A DNA stretch of 64,000 nt from Microlunatus elymi. Its GTDB lineage: Bacteria > Actinomycetota > Actinomycetes > Propionibacteriales > Propionibacteriaceae. Of this stretch, positions 45,101 to 52,970 are shown piece by piece. A program made the position numbers and the translations under genes. The stretch spans positions 2,666,001 through 2,730,000 of the forward strand of contig NZ_CP041692.1 in assembly GCF_007362775.1 (NCBI RefSeq), in the 5' to 3' direction. Numbering within the stretch: position 1 is the first letter of the stretch; every line of letters starts with the position of its first letter. The notes beneath the pieces are model-generated. The model was not told the DNA's origin. It did not search any database and saw nothing but the letters and a program-made list of their open reading frames with translations.

Positions 45101-46381
45101 GTGGTCGATTCAGCGACGACTATCCCATCCCGCTTGGGGCCGCACTCAGTGCGGCGCGCCCAGCGGTGGTGGCGTCGTCACCGCGACCACCAGCGGCTGC
45201 AGCGGGTGCCCGCCTATCACCGGCATCGCAACCGTCAGTTCGACGTGCTGTTGCACTTCCCGGATCAGCCGGTCAACCTGTATCAGGTCCGGCAGTGGTA
45301 TGGCCCGCTGGAGCAGCTGTCGCGACAGCGGTCGACGGCGATCCTGTGTTACGAACCGGAGACCGCCGAGATCATCCGGACCGAGACTTCGCTACCGGTG
45401 TTGCTGATTCGCGGATCGGCCGACTTCGGCCACGTACGGGACGTGCACCGGCCCAAGGTGATCTTGTATCCGAATCAGAACTACACCAACTTCGGCATTC
45501 TCGGCCTGAACACCTGTCAGCACGCTTTCATTTGTCACGGCGAGTCCGACAAGATCTACATGGCGTCCAACTGGATGAAGGTGTTCAACTACGACCTGGT
45601 CGCCGGGCAGGCAGCCAAGGACCGGCTGAGCCGGCGGCTGTTCGGTTACGACGTGGAGGCCCGGACGATCGAGATCGGCCGACCGCAGATCGACGTCGAA
45701 TACAGTTCGCCGTTCTTCCTGGACAAGTCCCGGACCACCATCCTCTACGCCCCGACCTGGGAGGGCGGCCGGACCTCCATGCGGTACGGGTCGGTGGCCA
45801 GCCACGGTGTCGCGCTGACCGAGGCGATCCTGGCCGACCGTAACTACCGCCTGATCTATCGGCCGCATCCGCGCACCGGCATCGTGCTCAGCGAGCAACG
45901 GGTCGCCGACGAACGCATCCGAGGTCTGATCTCCGCCGCCAACGCCACCGACGCGTCCGCCGGCCACCTGGTCGACGACAGCCCGTTCGGCTGGCAGTTG
46001 AGCGTCGCCGATCTGATGATCACCGACATCTCCGCCGTCGCCTACGACTGGCTGACCACCGCCAAGCCGCTGATCGTGACCCAGCCGGAGGAGACCTCGG
46101 CGGTCGTCGATCCGACGAGCTTCATTGCTGATCTTGAGTTGGTGCCGTCCGGTGACGCCGGCCGGATCGTCTCGATCGTGCAGCGGGCGTTGACCGATCC
46201 CGCCCAACTCGAGCAGATGCAGCGCTGGTGCAGCTACTACTACGGCGACACCAGTCCGGGCGCATCGATGGCGCGGTTCATCGATGCGGTCGAGCGCATG
46301 ATCGCCGAACGAGACACCTGGGTCGGAGTTGATCATCCGGTTGCCGATGATCTTGATCGGGTCGGGCAGGTGGTTGGCTGA
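45101..46381 (+). CDS. Single-domain CDP-glycerol glycerophosphotransferase family protein
   Basis: A 426-residue relative of TagB/TagF. The front half has LNTCQHAFICHGESDKIYM, with the conserved H-G dyad, and the back half has ILYAPTWEGGRTSMRYG and LMITDISAVAYDWLTTAKPL (ITDIS in place of ITDYSS). GTG 45101 is preceded by a G-run. It ends in an overlap with the next gene (TGATG at 46379-46383). It may be a priming enzyme (TagB-like) for the polymerase upstream. Confidence 0.8.
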   Translation: MVDSATTIPSRLGPHSVRRAQRWWRRHRDHQRLQRVPAYHRHRNRQFDVLLHFPDQPVNLYQVRQWYGPLEQLSRQRSTAILCYEPETAEIIRTETSLPVLLIRGSADFGHVRDVHRPKVILYPNQNYTNFGILGLNTCQHAFICHGESDKIYMASNWMKVFNYDLVAGQAAKDRLSRRLFGYDVEARTIEIGRPQIDVEYSSPFFLDKSRTTILYAPTWEGGRTSMRYGSVASHGVALTEAILADRNYRLIYRPHPRTGIVLSEQRVADERIRGLISAANATDASAGHLVDDSPFGWQLSVADLMITDISAVAYDWLTTAKPLIVTQPEETSAVVDPTSFIADLELVPSGDAGRIVSIVQRALTDPAQLEQMQRWCSYYYGDTSPGASMARFIDAVERMIAERDTWVGVDHPVADDLDRVGQVVG

Positions 46382-47205
46382 TGGTGGCTGAACGCTCCGA
46401 GATCATGATCACGCGTCGGCAGGCGAGCCGCGAACCGGTCCGGGTACGCGGCAAACGGGTAATGACCTATTTGCGGCGTTACCGCCGGCTGCAGCTCAAC
46501 CTGCGCCACCAACATCGCGTACTGCCGACCAGCCGGTCCCGCGCCGCAGACCCGGCCAACCGTACTCATTTCTTGATCAACTTCCCCGGATCGCCGAACA
46601 GCATCGACGGGCTGACCGACTGGCTGCCGGTGCTGCATCGGCTGAATCAGCACGCGCCGGTGGCGATCCTGGTCGGCGACGTCGCCGCCTACCAGGCGGT
46701 CTGCGCAGCGACACAGCTGCCGTGTTACTTCGGCCGGGCCGCCACCGAGGCCGAGTACGTCGCGCAGCAGATGCAGACCAAGGTGATGTTGTACGTCAAC
46801 CAGTCGAAGCTGAACCTGCGCGAAGGCGGCTTCCACGACATGTTCCACGTCTTCCTCGGCGCGCCCGGTGCGGCCCGCTCACGGTGGCTGAACAACCGGG
46901 TCCGGCTGTACGACTACGTGCTCGCCCCGGACGACGAATCCAAAGTCTGGTTGGGATCGCGGCTGATGGGCTTCGACGCCGAGTCCCGGGTCCGGGTGGT
47001 CGGCCGGCCTCGTACGAGTGATGGGCCGCTGGATCAGATCGGCTCCGCGCTGCGCGGCAGCGACGTGGTTTCCGGCGGAGTTGATCACGAAGCCGTGGTC
47101 GCCGAGCTGCTGCGGATCCGGGACGAGCGTGATCGCGTTGTCGCCGACCGCGACCGTCGCCTCGCCGAGCAGGGCATCGTCCTGCTCAAGGGCGGCCAGG
47201 CCTGA
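46381..47205 (+). CDS. Truncated glycerophosphotransferase-like paralogue
   Basis: A 274-residue protein aligning with the first half of the preceding gene product (HFLINFPGSPNSIDGLTDWL versus LLHFPDQPVNLYQVRQWY; KVMLYVNQSKLNLREGG versus KVILYPNQNYTNFGILG). The Rossmann-like donor half with ITDIS is missing and replaced by a short charged helix (LLRIRDERDRVVADRDRRLA). The H-G-E dyad is altered to VFLGAPG. It is therefore probably inactive as an enzyme and may be a partner of the full-length protein, with which it is translationally coupled. Confidence 0.7.
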   Translation: MVAERSEIMITRRQASREPVRVRGKRVMTYLRRYRRLQLNLRHQHRVLPTSRSRAADPANRTHFLINFPGSPNSIDGLTDWLPVLHRLNQHAPVAILVGDVAAYQAVCAATQLPCYFGRAATEAEYVAQQMQTKVMLYVNQSKLNLREGGFHDMFHVFLGAPGAARSRWLNNRVRLYDYVLAPDDESKVWLGSRLMGFDAESRVRVVGRPRTSDGPLDQIGSALRGSDVVSGGVDHEAVVAELLRIRDERDRVVADRDRRLAEQGIVLLKGGQA

Positions 47206-47251
47206 GCTCCGCACGGAGCGTGTCGCTAGCCACGAACGATTCAACGCCTCG

Positions 47252-47608
47252 TCAGAGGAACCAATGGGTTCCTGCTATGTCTGGACCCGACTCGGACCAC
47301 TCGGTGAGGGCAGCCGTCAGCGCACCGATCAGTCCGCGATTCTCCGGGAATCTGCGGTTTGCGATGCACAGTATTCCTGAGTGCCCCCGGCCCGCCGCAG
47401 CCCATTCGGTGTCGAGTTGCACGAAGTCTCCGATGTTGCGCGTCACCAGGATTCGCTTCTCAGCTGCAGCCGCCTGGAGGATCTCCGGGTCCGGGAGTGT
47501 CCGCAGGTCGGGCCTGGAGGACACTGCGACAGCGTCGATCGATCGCGCGGCCAGTTGCTCGGCAATCACGGGCGGAAGGTGCTCGTCCAGCATGAAGCGG
47601 GCGGTCAC
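47252..47608 (-). CDS. DUF5615 family PIN-like protein (putative toxin)
   Basis: A 118-residue protein beginning at a GTG that overlaps the preceding stop (GTGA, 47605-47608). It opens with RFMLDEHLPPVIAEQLAARS, the D-E pair of DUF5615/PIN-like proteins, and continues with LVTRNIGDFVQLDTEW, with the second acidic site. The family is found in toxin-antitoxin contexts. The coupled upstream gene is the candidate antitoxin. Confidence 0.75.
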   Translation of the reverse strand: MTARFMLDEHLPPVIAEQLAARSIDAVAVSSRPDLRTLPDPEILQAAAAEKRILVTRNIGDFVQLDTEWAAAGRGHSGILCIANRRFPENRGLIGALTAALTEWSESGPDIAGTHWFL

Positions 47609-48051
47609 GAGAGGAGTGCCCGACGGCGTTCCCACGCGTCCAGTGCAGCTTCTTCTGCCGCGTCGGCATCGCGAACCAGCTGGTCGATCTCGTCCGGATA
47701 GGCGAGGTAGTAGTCGATGGCGGATCGGATCTGACCTGCCGTCATGCCGGAATTCGTTGCCACCAGCTCGATCCTGGCATTGTCGGTCAGCTCAGGCTCG
47801 TGGCGCTTTGCATCGCGCAGAGAGCGAACAATCTCCCACACATCCGATCCCGCCATCAGGCCGGCGCGTCGACCGGTCGGCCCGTCGCGGAAAACGATCG
47901 CCGGATGTTCCCGCATTCGCAGTCCCTCGTCAACGAAGGAAGAAATCACCGCGGAGACTGACGTTCCCGGATGGCGGGCGGCGAACGCCCGGACCCGGTC
48001 CGGCACAGATGGATCGGTCCAGCGGACTGACGAAGGGTTTGACCGTGGCAT
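47605..48051 (-). CDS. Putative antitoxin upstream of the DUF5615 protein
   Basis: A 148-residue protein from ATG 48051. The first 50 residues (SVRWTDPSVPDRVRAFAARH, then TSVSAVISSFVDEGLRMREH) look like a ribbon-helix-helix DNA-binding region. The C-terminal part (GMTAGQIRSAIDYYLAYPDE and a charged helix) resembles DUF433-type helices. Coupling to the PIN-like gene by a GTGA overlap and its size support an antitoxin role; no direct family recognition is claimed. Confidence 0.65.
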   Translation of the reverse strand: MPRSNPSSVRWTDPSVPDRVRAFAARHPGTSVSAVISSFVDEGLRMREHPAIVFRDGPTGRRAGLMAGSDVWEIVRSLRDAKRHEPELTDNARIELVATNSGMTAGQIRSAIDYYLAYPDEIDQLVRDADAAEEAALDAWERRRALLS

Positions 48052-48083
48052 GGCTACATCGTAGTCACGAGTAGCCAAGTCGG

Positions 48084-49307
48084 TCAGCGGGCGTAGCGCT
48101 TCTCGTTGATCAGCAGGGTCACCAGCAGGCCGACGACGGGGCCGATGGCCAGCACGATGAACGCGCTGTAGACCGAACTGGTGGCGGCGTAGACCAGGCC
48201 GACGACGGTGGGCACCACGACGCTGCCGAGCTGCCAGACCGCGTTCACCGAGCCGGCGGCCGAACCGGCGGTGCCCGGGGCGGCGAGGTCCTGGATCATC
48301 GCGTTCTGCAGCGGGCTGTAGCAGTAGCCGGCGAAGCCGAGGAAGGGCGCGGCGATCAGGAACGCGGTGAAGCTGTGCAGTTGGCCGAAGATCAACAGCA
48401 TGATCGCGAACATGGCCAGGATGCCGACGATGATCAACTTCTTCCGGCCGCCGGCCCGGTAGGACACGAAACCGACCACGGGCTTGAAGATCACCGCGGT
48501 GATCGCGAACAGTGCGACCACCAGCCCGGCGTCGACCGGATCGATGCCGGAGCCCTTGATCATCAACGTGTTGGACCAGGTGACGAAACCGTACGTGCCC
48601 CACAGCGAGCCGAAGCCGGCGATCGCCAGGAAAATCAGATCGCGATCTGCCAGCGACTTCAGACTGGGCAGCCGCCGAGTGCCGGAGGGCGCGACCTCCA
48701 GCGGTCCGGTCCGCAGCACCAGCGCGATCACGACCGCCAGCACGATGCAGATGCTGCCGAACAGGAAGTACGAGGGCCGCCAGCCCGCATTCTCGATCAG
48801 GTGCGGCACGGCCAGGTTGGCGATCACGGTGCCGAGCGAGGTCGCGGTGATGTAGAAGCCGAACGCCAGATTGCGTTCCTTCGGCGCGAACCAGCTGGTG
48901 ATCGTCTTCGCCCCCGCACTGTAGTCTGCGCCGGCGAAGAAGCCGAGGATTCCCTGCAGAGCAAGGCCGAACGCGAAACTCTGCACCGTACCGAACAAGA
49001 TCATGCAGATGCCGGCGACGCCGATCGAGGCGGTCAGCACGACCCGCGGCCCGACCCAGTCGCTGGCCACTCCGCCGAGGAAGTTCGTCACCACGTAGCC
49101 GATGTAGTACGTGGTGGCGAAGATGCCGAGGGCGGCGATCGGGACCCCGAGCGCCGATCCGACCGACGGCGCGGCCGGTCCCCACACGGATCGGTCGACC
49201 GAAGTCAGGATGAACGCCAGCCAGCAGACCGTGAGCACGAGCCAGCGGTAGCCGGGTCGCTGACCGAGCGCGGAGCCGGAAACGGACTGCAGTTGTGCCG
49301 AGGACAT
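48084..49307 (-). CDS. MFS transporter
   Basis: A 407-residue membrane protein with twelve hydrophobic segments in two halves separated by a cytoplasmic loop of about 25 residues (RTGPLEVAPSGTRRLPSLKS). The A-loop-like motif after helix 2 (GGVASDWVGPRVVL) and the second-half RAGGRKKL are typical of the family. Early segment WLAFILTSVDRSVWGPAAPS resembles anion:cation or sugar-acid symporters, a weak hint. Substrate unknown. No regulator is adjacent. Confidence 0.85.
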   Translation of the reverse strand: MSSAQLQSVSGSALGQRPGYRWLVLTVCWLAFILTSVDRSVWGPAAPSVGSALGVPIAALGIFATTYYIGYVVTNFLGGVASDWVGPRVVLTASIGVAGICMILFGTVQSFAFGLALQGILGFFAGADYSAGAKTITSWFAPKERNLAFGFYITATSLGTVIANLAVPHLIENAGWRPSYFLFGSICIVLAVVIALVLRTGPLEVAPSGTRRLPSLKSLADRDLIFLAIAGFGSLWGTYGFVTWSNTLMIKGSGIDPVDAGLVVALFAITAVIFKPVVGFVSYRAGGRKKLIIVGILAMFAIMLLIFGQLHSFTAFLIAAPFLGFAGYCYSPLQNAMIQDLAAPGTAGSAAGSVNAVWQLGSVVVPTVVGLVYAATSSVYSAFIVLAIGPVVGLLVTLLINEKRYAR

Positions 49308-49361
49308 GGCGTCTTTCTTAGCCGACGTATGCGTCCTGGCGCCAATCCAGGTGCGGATCCG

Positions 49362-49400
49362 CCCTTCGGCAAGCTCAGGGGCCCTCCGACAAGCTCACGG
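49362..49400. repeat. Tandem REP-like words
   Basis: CCCTTCGGCAAGCTCAGGG (49362-49380) and CCCTCCGACAAGCTCACGG (49382-49400) lie in tandem, period 20. Related words are at 21057-21074 (inverted), 50301-50321 and, weaker, 8441-8455. Such words recur as short dispersed repeats in many actinobacteria. Confidence 0.6.
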
Positions 49401-49410
49401 ATCTTCGTGC

Positions 49411-50190
49411 TCAGCTTTGGGCTTGGAAGCTGACTTGCTGTTGCTGCGTGGTGCCGCCGACGTCGTTGGTGACCACGCGGGCGATCTGGCTGGCCAGATC
49501 ATTTCCGGCGGTCTGCGGGCTCATGCCACGGGCCTGCGGTTGGGCAGAGCGCTGGAGCAGCTGTTCGGCATTGGCCTTCAGGTCGTCGAGCTCGGCTCGG
49601 GTCTGCGCGGACGGCGTCCGGCGGGCTCCGACGATGACCACCTGGATCGCCATCGCGGCACTGTTGCAGCCGGTGCAGTTCACCGTGCTGGCACTGGCGT
49701 GGTTGTTCACCACGACGGTCTTGGCGCGGCGCGCCAGCACCACCTGGATGGACAACGCGCTCGCGTTGGCATCTGCGCCGGTGGCCTGCGACTCGGCGAC
49801 GTTGTCGCTCTGCACCGTACGACTCCAGTCGACCGTGATCAGGTGCACGGTCTCGGCGGCGGCGTTACAGCCATCGCAACCGGACGTACCGACCGCCGCC
49901 GTGTTGATGGTGGTCGGGCGTAGGCCCCAACTGCGGGCCCGCGCGTTCGTCACCGAGTCGGTGACGTTCGGCTCCGCGGAACTGGGCAGCGCGACCGACA
50001 GCAACTCCAGGCGATCGGGAGTTTGCGAACCGCCGGCTCCCCGGGACACAGGTCCAGGGGAAACCGGCGGCCGCTCGGGGGAGACCGGATGGCGCGAGGG
50101 GAACGTGAGTGACGCACCGGTGACCCCCAGCACGAGGCTGGTCGCAACGGCGATCAGGAGACGACCGATCTGGATGGGCGTGTTGTGCAT
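49411..50190 (-). CDS. Secreted protein with two CxGCN motifs, peptide-cluster associated
   Basis: A 259-residue protein of no family I recognise. Residues 9-28 (GRLLIAVATSLVLGVTGASL) form a signal peptide, then a Pro-rich stretch. Two motif blocks follow: GCDGCNAAAETVHLITVDW (C105, C108) and NCTGCNSAAMAIQVVIVG (C172, C175), around strands rich in Ala, Asn and Val (ANASALSIQVVLARR). The C-terminus is Gln-rich (TQQQQVSFQAQ). ATG 50190 follows GGAGG and lies 33 bases after the M50 gene. The Asn/Ala/Val pattern recalls the core of the two small peptides. It may bind, carry or be the substrate of the protease. Confidence 0.7.
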   Translation of the reverse strand: MHNTPIQIGRLLIAVATSLVLGVTGASLTFPSRHPVSPERPPVSPGPVSRGAGGSQTPDRLELLSVALPSSAEPNVTDSVTNARARSWGLRPTTINTAAVGTSGCDGCNAAAETVHLITVDWSRTVQSDNVAESQATGADANASALSIQVVLARRAKTVVVNNHASASTVNCTGCNSAAMAIQVVIVGARRTPSAQTRAELDDLKANAEQLLQRSAQPQARGMSPQTAGNDLASQIARVVTNDVGGTTQQQQVSFQAQS

Positions 50191-50223
50191 GATTCCTCCG
50201 GCTTATCGCGATGACGATTTCGG

Positions 50224-51717
50224 TCAGAGACTGTCCGTCCCGGCGCTGTGGCGTGGCACGCTGCCGGTCGGTTGTCGATCTTGGTTCGTAGGATCTTGAC
50301 GGCCCCTCGGCAGGCTCAGGGACCTTTGATCGGGTTGGGCTGCAGTCACGGAGCTTTGATCGGGTTGGGCTGCACTGTGATCTTGGTCGGCGGTGGAGCT
50401 GCCGAGTGCCCAGCGGACCAGCGATCGGCCGAGCCGCCAGAAGAGCACCGCGATGCCGAGCAGCGGCAGCATCAGCAACAGCACCGAGACCACGGACAAG
50501 ATCAACAAGCTGATCTCGTGGCGTTGCATCCCGACCTGGAACTGGTCCAGCTGCACACCGACCGACTGCATGGTCGTCCTGATGATCACCGGCAGATTCC
50601 ACAGCAGCCAACCGAAACTGAACACCAGCACCGGTACCACGATCAGCACCCAGATGGTGACGAACCTGCGCGCACCGGGTTTGAGATCCGAGGCCGGTCG
50701 GTCAGCGCGACGTCCCGGCCGCAGTCCCATCAACACCGGCCGGATCCGGGAGAACAGATTCGGCACGCCGGTCAGATCGGCGAGGATGTAATACCCGTCG
50801 AACCGCACCAGCGGCAGCAGCTGCTGCACCATCTCCACCTGGAGCAAGATCAACACCAGCAGGAAGAACCCGTGCCCGGTGACCAGATAGGCGATCGCCA
50901 TCCCGATCACCGTGAGCGCGTTGAAGTAGAGACCGCCGAGATCGGTACGCAGCCGGCCGTTGCGGCTGAGCCGGTACGCATCGGTCACGTCGGTGTAGAA
51001 GGCCAGGAAGACGAGGTAGATGCCGAAGCCGATCCGGCCCGGCCGTCCGCCGCTGTAACGGCAGGCCGTGGCATGACCGAGTTCGTGCACCAGCGAGGTC
51101 AGCGTCATCGTGACGTACAGCGCCAGCAGCAGCCACGGCGTACTCAACACCTCGGTCAGCGCACTGGCCAGACCGGCTCGACCGGCGCTGATCAAGGTCC
51201 ACACGTCCAGTCCGACGAGTGCGACCAGCGCGACCCAGACGACCGGCGGCCAGTAGGCCGGACGAAGCACCGACGCCAGCCGGCGGGTGACGGACGGGGG
51301 CACCAGAGTGCCGCGGAAACTCAACGAGAGAATGGGAGTTGCCCGCGGCAACGTGGTCGGCGCTTGACCCGGACCCGCCGCTGCCGACGGTCCGGCGGTC
51401 ACCTGCACATCCGTCACCTCGCCGGCTGGACTCACCAACCCCAGCCGAGATAACGCGTTCGTCAGCAGATGCAGCAGGCCGTCCGGCGTCAGCACCCGGT
51501 CGTAATCCCGGCTGACCGCTTCGGCGACCTGCGGCAACGTACGGTCGGGGGAGAGTTCCTGCAGCACGAGCTCGATCAGAGCCGACACCTGCACGACCTG
51601 GCCGTCGGAGCGCCGTACCAGGTAGGTGGCCGACTGCAGGCCCGAGTCCTGCACGGGGCCCAACAACTCCAAACCGGGCGCGGTGCGCCAGCGGTCCACG
51701 TCGTTCGACGACTCCAT
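50224..51717 (-). CDS. M50-like membrane zinc metalloprotease with N-terminal PqqD-like region (peptide maturation)
   Basis: A 497-residue integral membrane protease. The zinc motif H211-E-L-G-H215 is in LTSLVHELGHATACR and the third ligand D308 in LPLVRFDGYYILADL; this FDGYY form is shared by YydH-like and peptide-zinc-metalloprotease proteins. About 100 residues at the N-terminus (SALIELVLQELSPDRTLPQV) look like a PqqD-type peptide-binding domain. About eight hydrophobic segments are seen. The C-terminal tail has a 30-base repeat (AAQPDQ). It follows two peptide genes and precedes the CxGCN gene, so its role is probably cleavage or export of those peptides. Confidence 0.8.
   Translation of the reverse strand: MESSNDVDRWRTAPGLELLGPVQDSGLQSATYLVRRSDGQVVQVSALIELVLQELSPDRTLPQVAEAVSRDYDRVLTPDGLLHLLTNALSRLGLVSPAGEVTDVQVTAGPSAAAGPGQAPTTLPRATPILSLSFRGTLVPPSVTRRLASVLRPAYWPPVVWVALVALVGLDVWTLISAGRAGLASALTEVLSTPWLLLALYVTMTLTSLVHELGHATACRYSGGRPGRIGFGIYLVFLAFYTDVTDAYRLSRNGRLRTDLGGLYFNALTVIGMAIAYLVTGHGFFLLVLILLQVEMVQQLLPLVRFDGYYILADLTGVPNLFSRIRPVLMGLRPGRRADRPASDLKPGARRFVTIWVLIVVPVLVFSFGWLLWNLPVIIRTTMQSVGVQLDQFQVGMQRHEISLLILSVVSVLLLMLPLLGIAVLFWRLGRSLVRWALGSSTADQDHSAAQPDQSSVTAAQPDQRSLSLPRGRQDPTNQDRQPTGSVPRHSAGTDSL
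50324..50374 (-). repeat. 30-bp tandem repeat in the M50 C-terminal tail
   Basis: The 21-base core CTTTGATCGGGTTGGGCTGC plus A is at 50324-50344 and 50354-50374, encoding two AAQPDQ blocks. A REP-like word precedes it at 50301-50321. Confidence 0.65.
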
Positions 51718-51826
51718 CGTTCCCCCGAGAATGTCCTTGTTCGAACAGATTGTGTCTACGCCGGTTCCGGTCGGTCCGCTGGGTGTGTGGCCAAACCGTG
51801 ATCAACTTCGCGGGACCGGCGGTGTG

Positions 51827-51871
51827 GCAGGCGGTGCCGACAGGGCTTTCGCCGGCCGGGGCACCGCCTGC
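51827..51871 (-). terminator. Strong hairpin between peptide genes and M50 gene
   Basis: GCAGGCGGTGCC (51827-51838) and GGCACCGCCTGC (51860-51871) pair perfectly, 12 bases with a 21-base loop. It lies 116 bases after the second peptide stop and 110 bases before the M50 start. It would let the peptides be expressed in excess over the protease by partial termination or mRNA protection. Confidence 0.6.
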
Positions 51872-51987
51872 AAACTCTTGTGATGTTGGCGTTCGTGCGA
51901 ACGCCCGGTTGCTTGTGAAGCCCGCAGAAATGGCGACGGGCGGTGGTCGACACCGTTATCGACCTCCGCCCGTCACAGACCGACAGG

Positions 51988-52194
51988 TCACCGCTGCCAG
52001 GCGCCGATTTGCTGCCACGCGTACGCGGTGGCGATCGAGTTGATCGTTGCCGCGTTGACTGCGATGGCCAGATTCACTCCAACCACCGTTGCGATGTTGA
52101 CGCACCCGATCGTGCACATCGTCTCCCGCGCAGGCAGCAGGCTTGCTGTCTGGGAGTCGAGCTCTGCAGTTCCCAAGGCTGGTTGCTTTTGCAT
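51988..52194 (-). CDS. Small precursor-like peptide B
   Basis: A 68-residue peptide with a strong ribosome site (GGGGAGGTGA) before ATG 52194. Leader: ELD at 11-13 and LLPARET at 19-25. Core 26-68: MCTIGCVNIATVVG, then a hydrophobic Ala/Asn/Val-rich stretch with NLAIAVNAAT and a Trp-rich end (WQQIGAWQR). Leader spacing is identical to peptide A (five residues between ELD and LLP). The CxxxC pair may be oxidised or modified. No known family recognised. Read with peptide A, 75 bases downstream of it. Confidence 0.75.
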   Translation of the reverse strand: MQKQPALGTAELDSQTASLLPARETMCTIGCVNIATVVGVNLAIAVNAATINSIATAYAWQQIGAWQR

Positions 52195-52269
52195 TCAGAT
52201 TCACCTCCCCCCAAGCCAACTGGCGACGTGCGCTGTCGCCGGCATCACCGCCTGGCAGCGGATCCCAGG

Positions 52270-52464
52270 TCAGCCCTGGCTTACGACAACTGCCTGATTG
52301 GCAGAGGCTTGCGCGTTGGCGAGCAGGCTGCCCGCGTTGAGCGCGATGGACGAGTTCGAGGCGTAGACGTTTGCCCAGTTGAAGTTGAAGAACAGGGTCT
52401 CCCGCTCCGGCAGCAGTTCCACGTACTCGGTGTCCAACTCGATGGTGCTGATTTCCTTGCGCAT
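52270..52464 (-). CDS. Small precursor-like peptide A
   Basis: A 64-residue peptide from ATG 52464, with AGGGGG eight bases upstream; GTG 52473 is a less likely start. Leader: ELD at 9-11 and LLPERET at 17-23. Core: FFNFNWANVYASNSSIALNA followed by GSLLANAQ and NQAVVVSQG. It shares with peptide B the ELD-x5-LLPxRET leader and the IA(L/V)NA core, in which Asn/Ala/Ser alternate with hydrophobics. There is no Sec-type signal. It is the first gene of the minus-strand group and its spacer to the divergent + strand genes is short (about 135 bases). Confidence 0.75.
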   Translation of the reverse strand: MRKEISTIELDTEYVELLPERETLFFNFNWANVYASNSSIALNAGSLLANAQASANQAVVVSQG

Positions 52465-52599
52465 CTTGATCACCCCCTAACCGCTGCGCTGAGGTCTGCG
52501 ACTACTCTGACCGCCGTCCGTCACGCCAGCGTTACTGGAAATCAATGTCGTCTAAAGCCCCAGATGTGACCTTCAACGGGTTTAGAATCCGCTGCAAGG

Positions 52600-52902
52600 A
52601 TGCCCGTGTCCGGGGTCCACAGCGCCGAATTTGATCATGCTCAGAACATGATCACCGAGAGTTTTCGCGAGGGGATGAGCAACATCGTTGTCGCGAACGA
52701 TCAACCAGCCGAGACACCGCCGGCCAGCGGTGTGATGGTGATCAACGTCCGGCACCGCGGGGGTGAGGACGGCGGTCTGTTGATCAGGCTGACCAGCGCC
52801 CTGGGCGACGCCGAGCCGGACGTCACGGTGGTGACCGCCGACGACGACGTGCTGACGGCGGTGGCGTCGTTCCTGAGGCGGTTCGAGGGACCAAAGTCCT
52901 GA
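52600..52902 (+). CDS. Small protein of unknown function, divergent to the peptide genes
   Basis: Up to 100 residues from ATG 52600; ATG 52675 with GAGGGG beside it is an alternative giving 75 residues. VMVINVRHRGGEDGGLLIRL and VTVVTADDDVLTAVASFLRR suggest an alpha/beta fold. No family recognised. A -10-like TAGAAT lies at 52583-52588. The position between the peptides and the regulators, and the small gap to the latter, suggest a part in the same system. Confidence 0.55.
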   Translation: MPVSGVHSAEFDHAQNMITESFREGMSNIVVANDQPAETPPASGVMVINVRHRGGEDGGLLIRLTSALGDAEPDVTVVTADDDVLTAVASFLRRFEGPKS

Positions 52903-52970
52903 CCTGGTGAGATTTCTCCCGGGACCCACCTCGGCTGCACCCCTACGGGTGATCATGGGCGCAGGGGAAC

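Noticed and set aside
51756-51953. Third precursor peptide on the minus strand between peptide B and the protease
   Set aside because: Cys/His/Arg-rich frame without the ELD or LLPxRET leader, lacks a ribosome site and covers the hairpin.
51956-52219. Alternative 87-residue frame over peptide B
   Set aside because: Different frame; peptide B has the better ribosome site and shares its leader with peptide A.
52270-52464. Curli-type amyloid subunit
   Set aside because: Only a loose Asn/Ala/Gln pattern; no signal peptide and no repeated curlin units, so it is mentioned only as an alternative.
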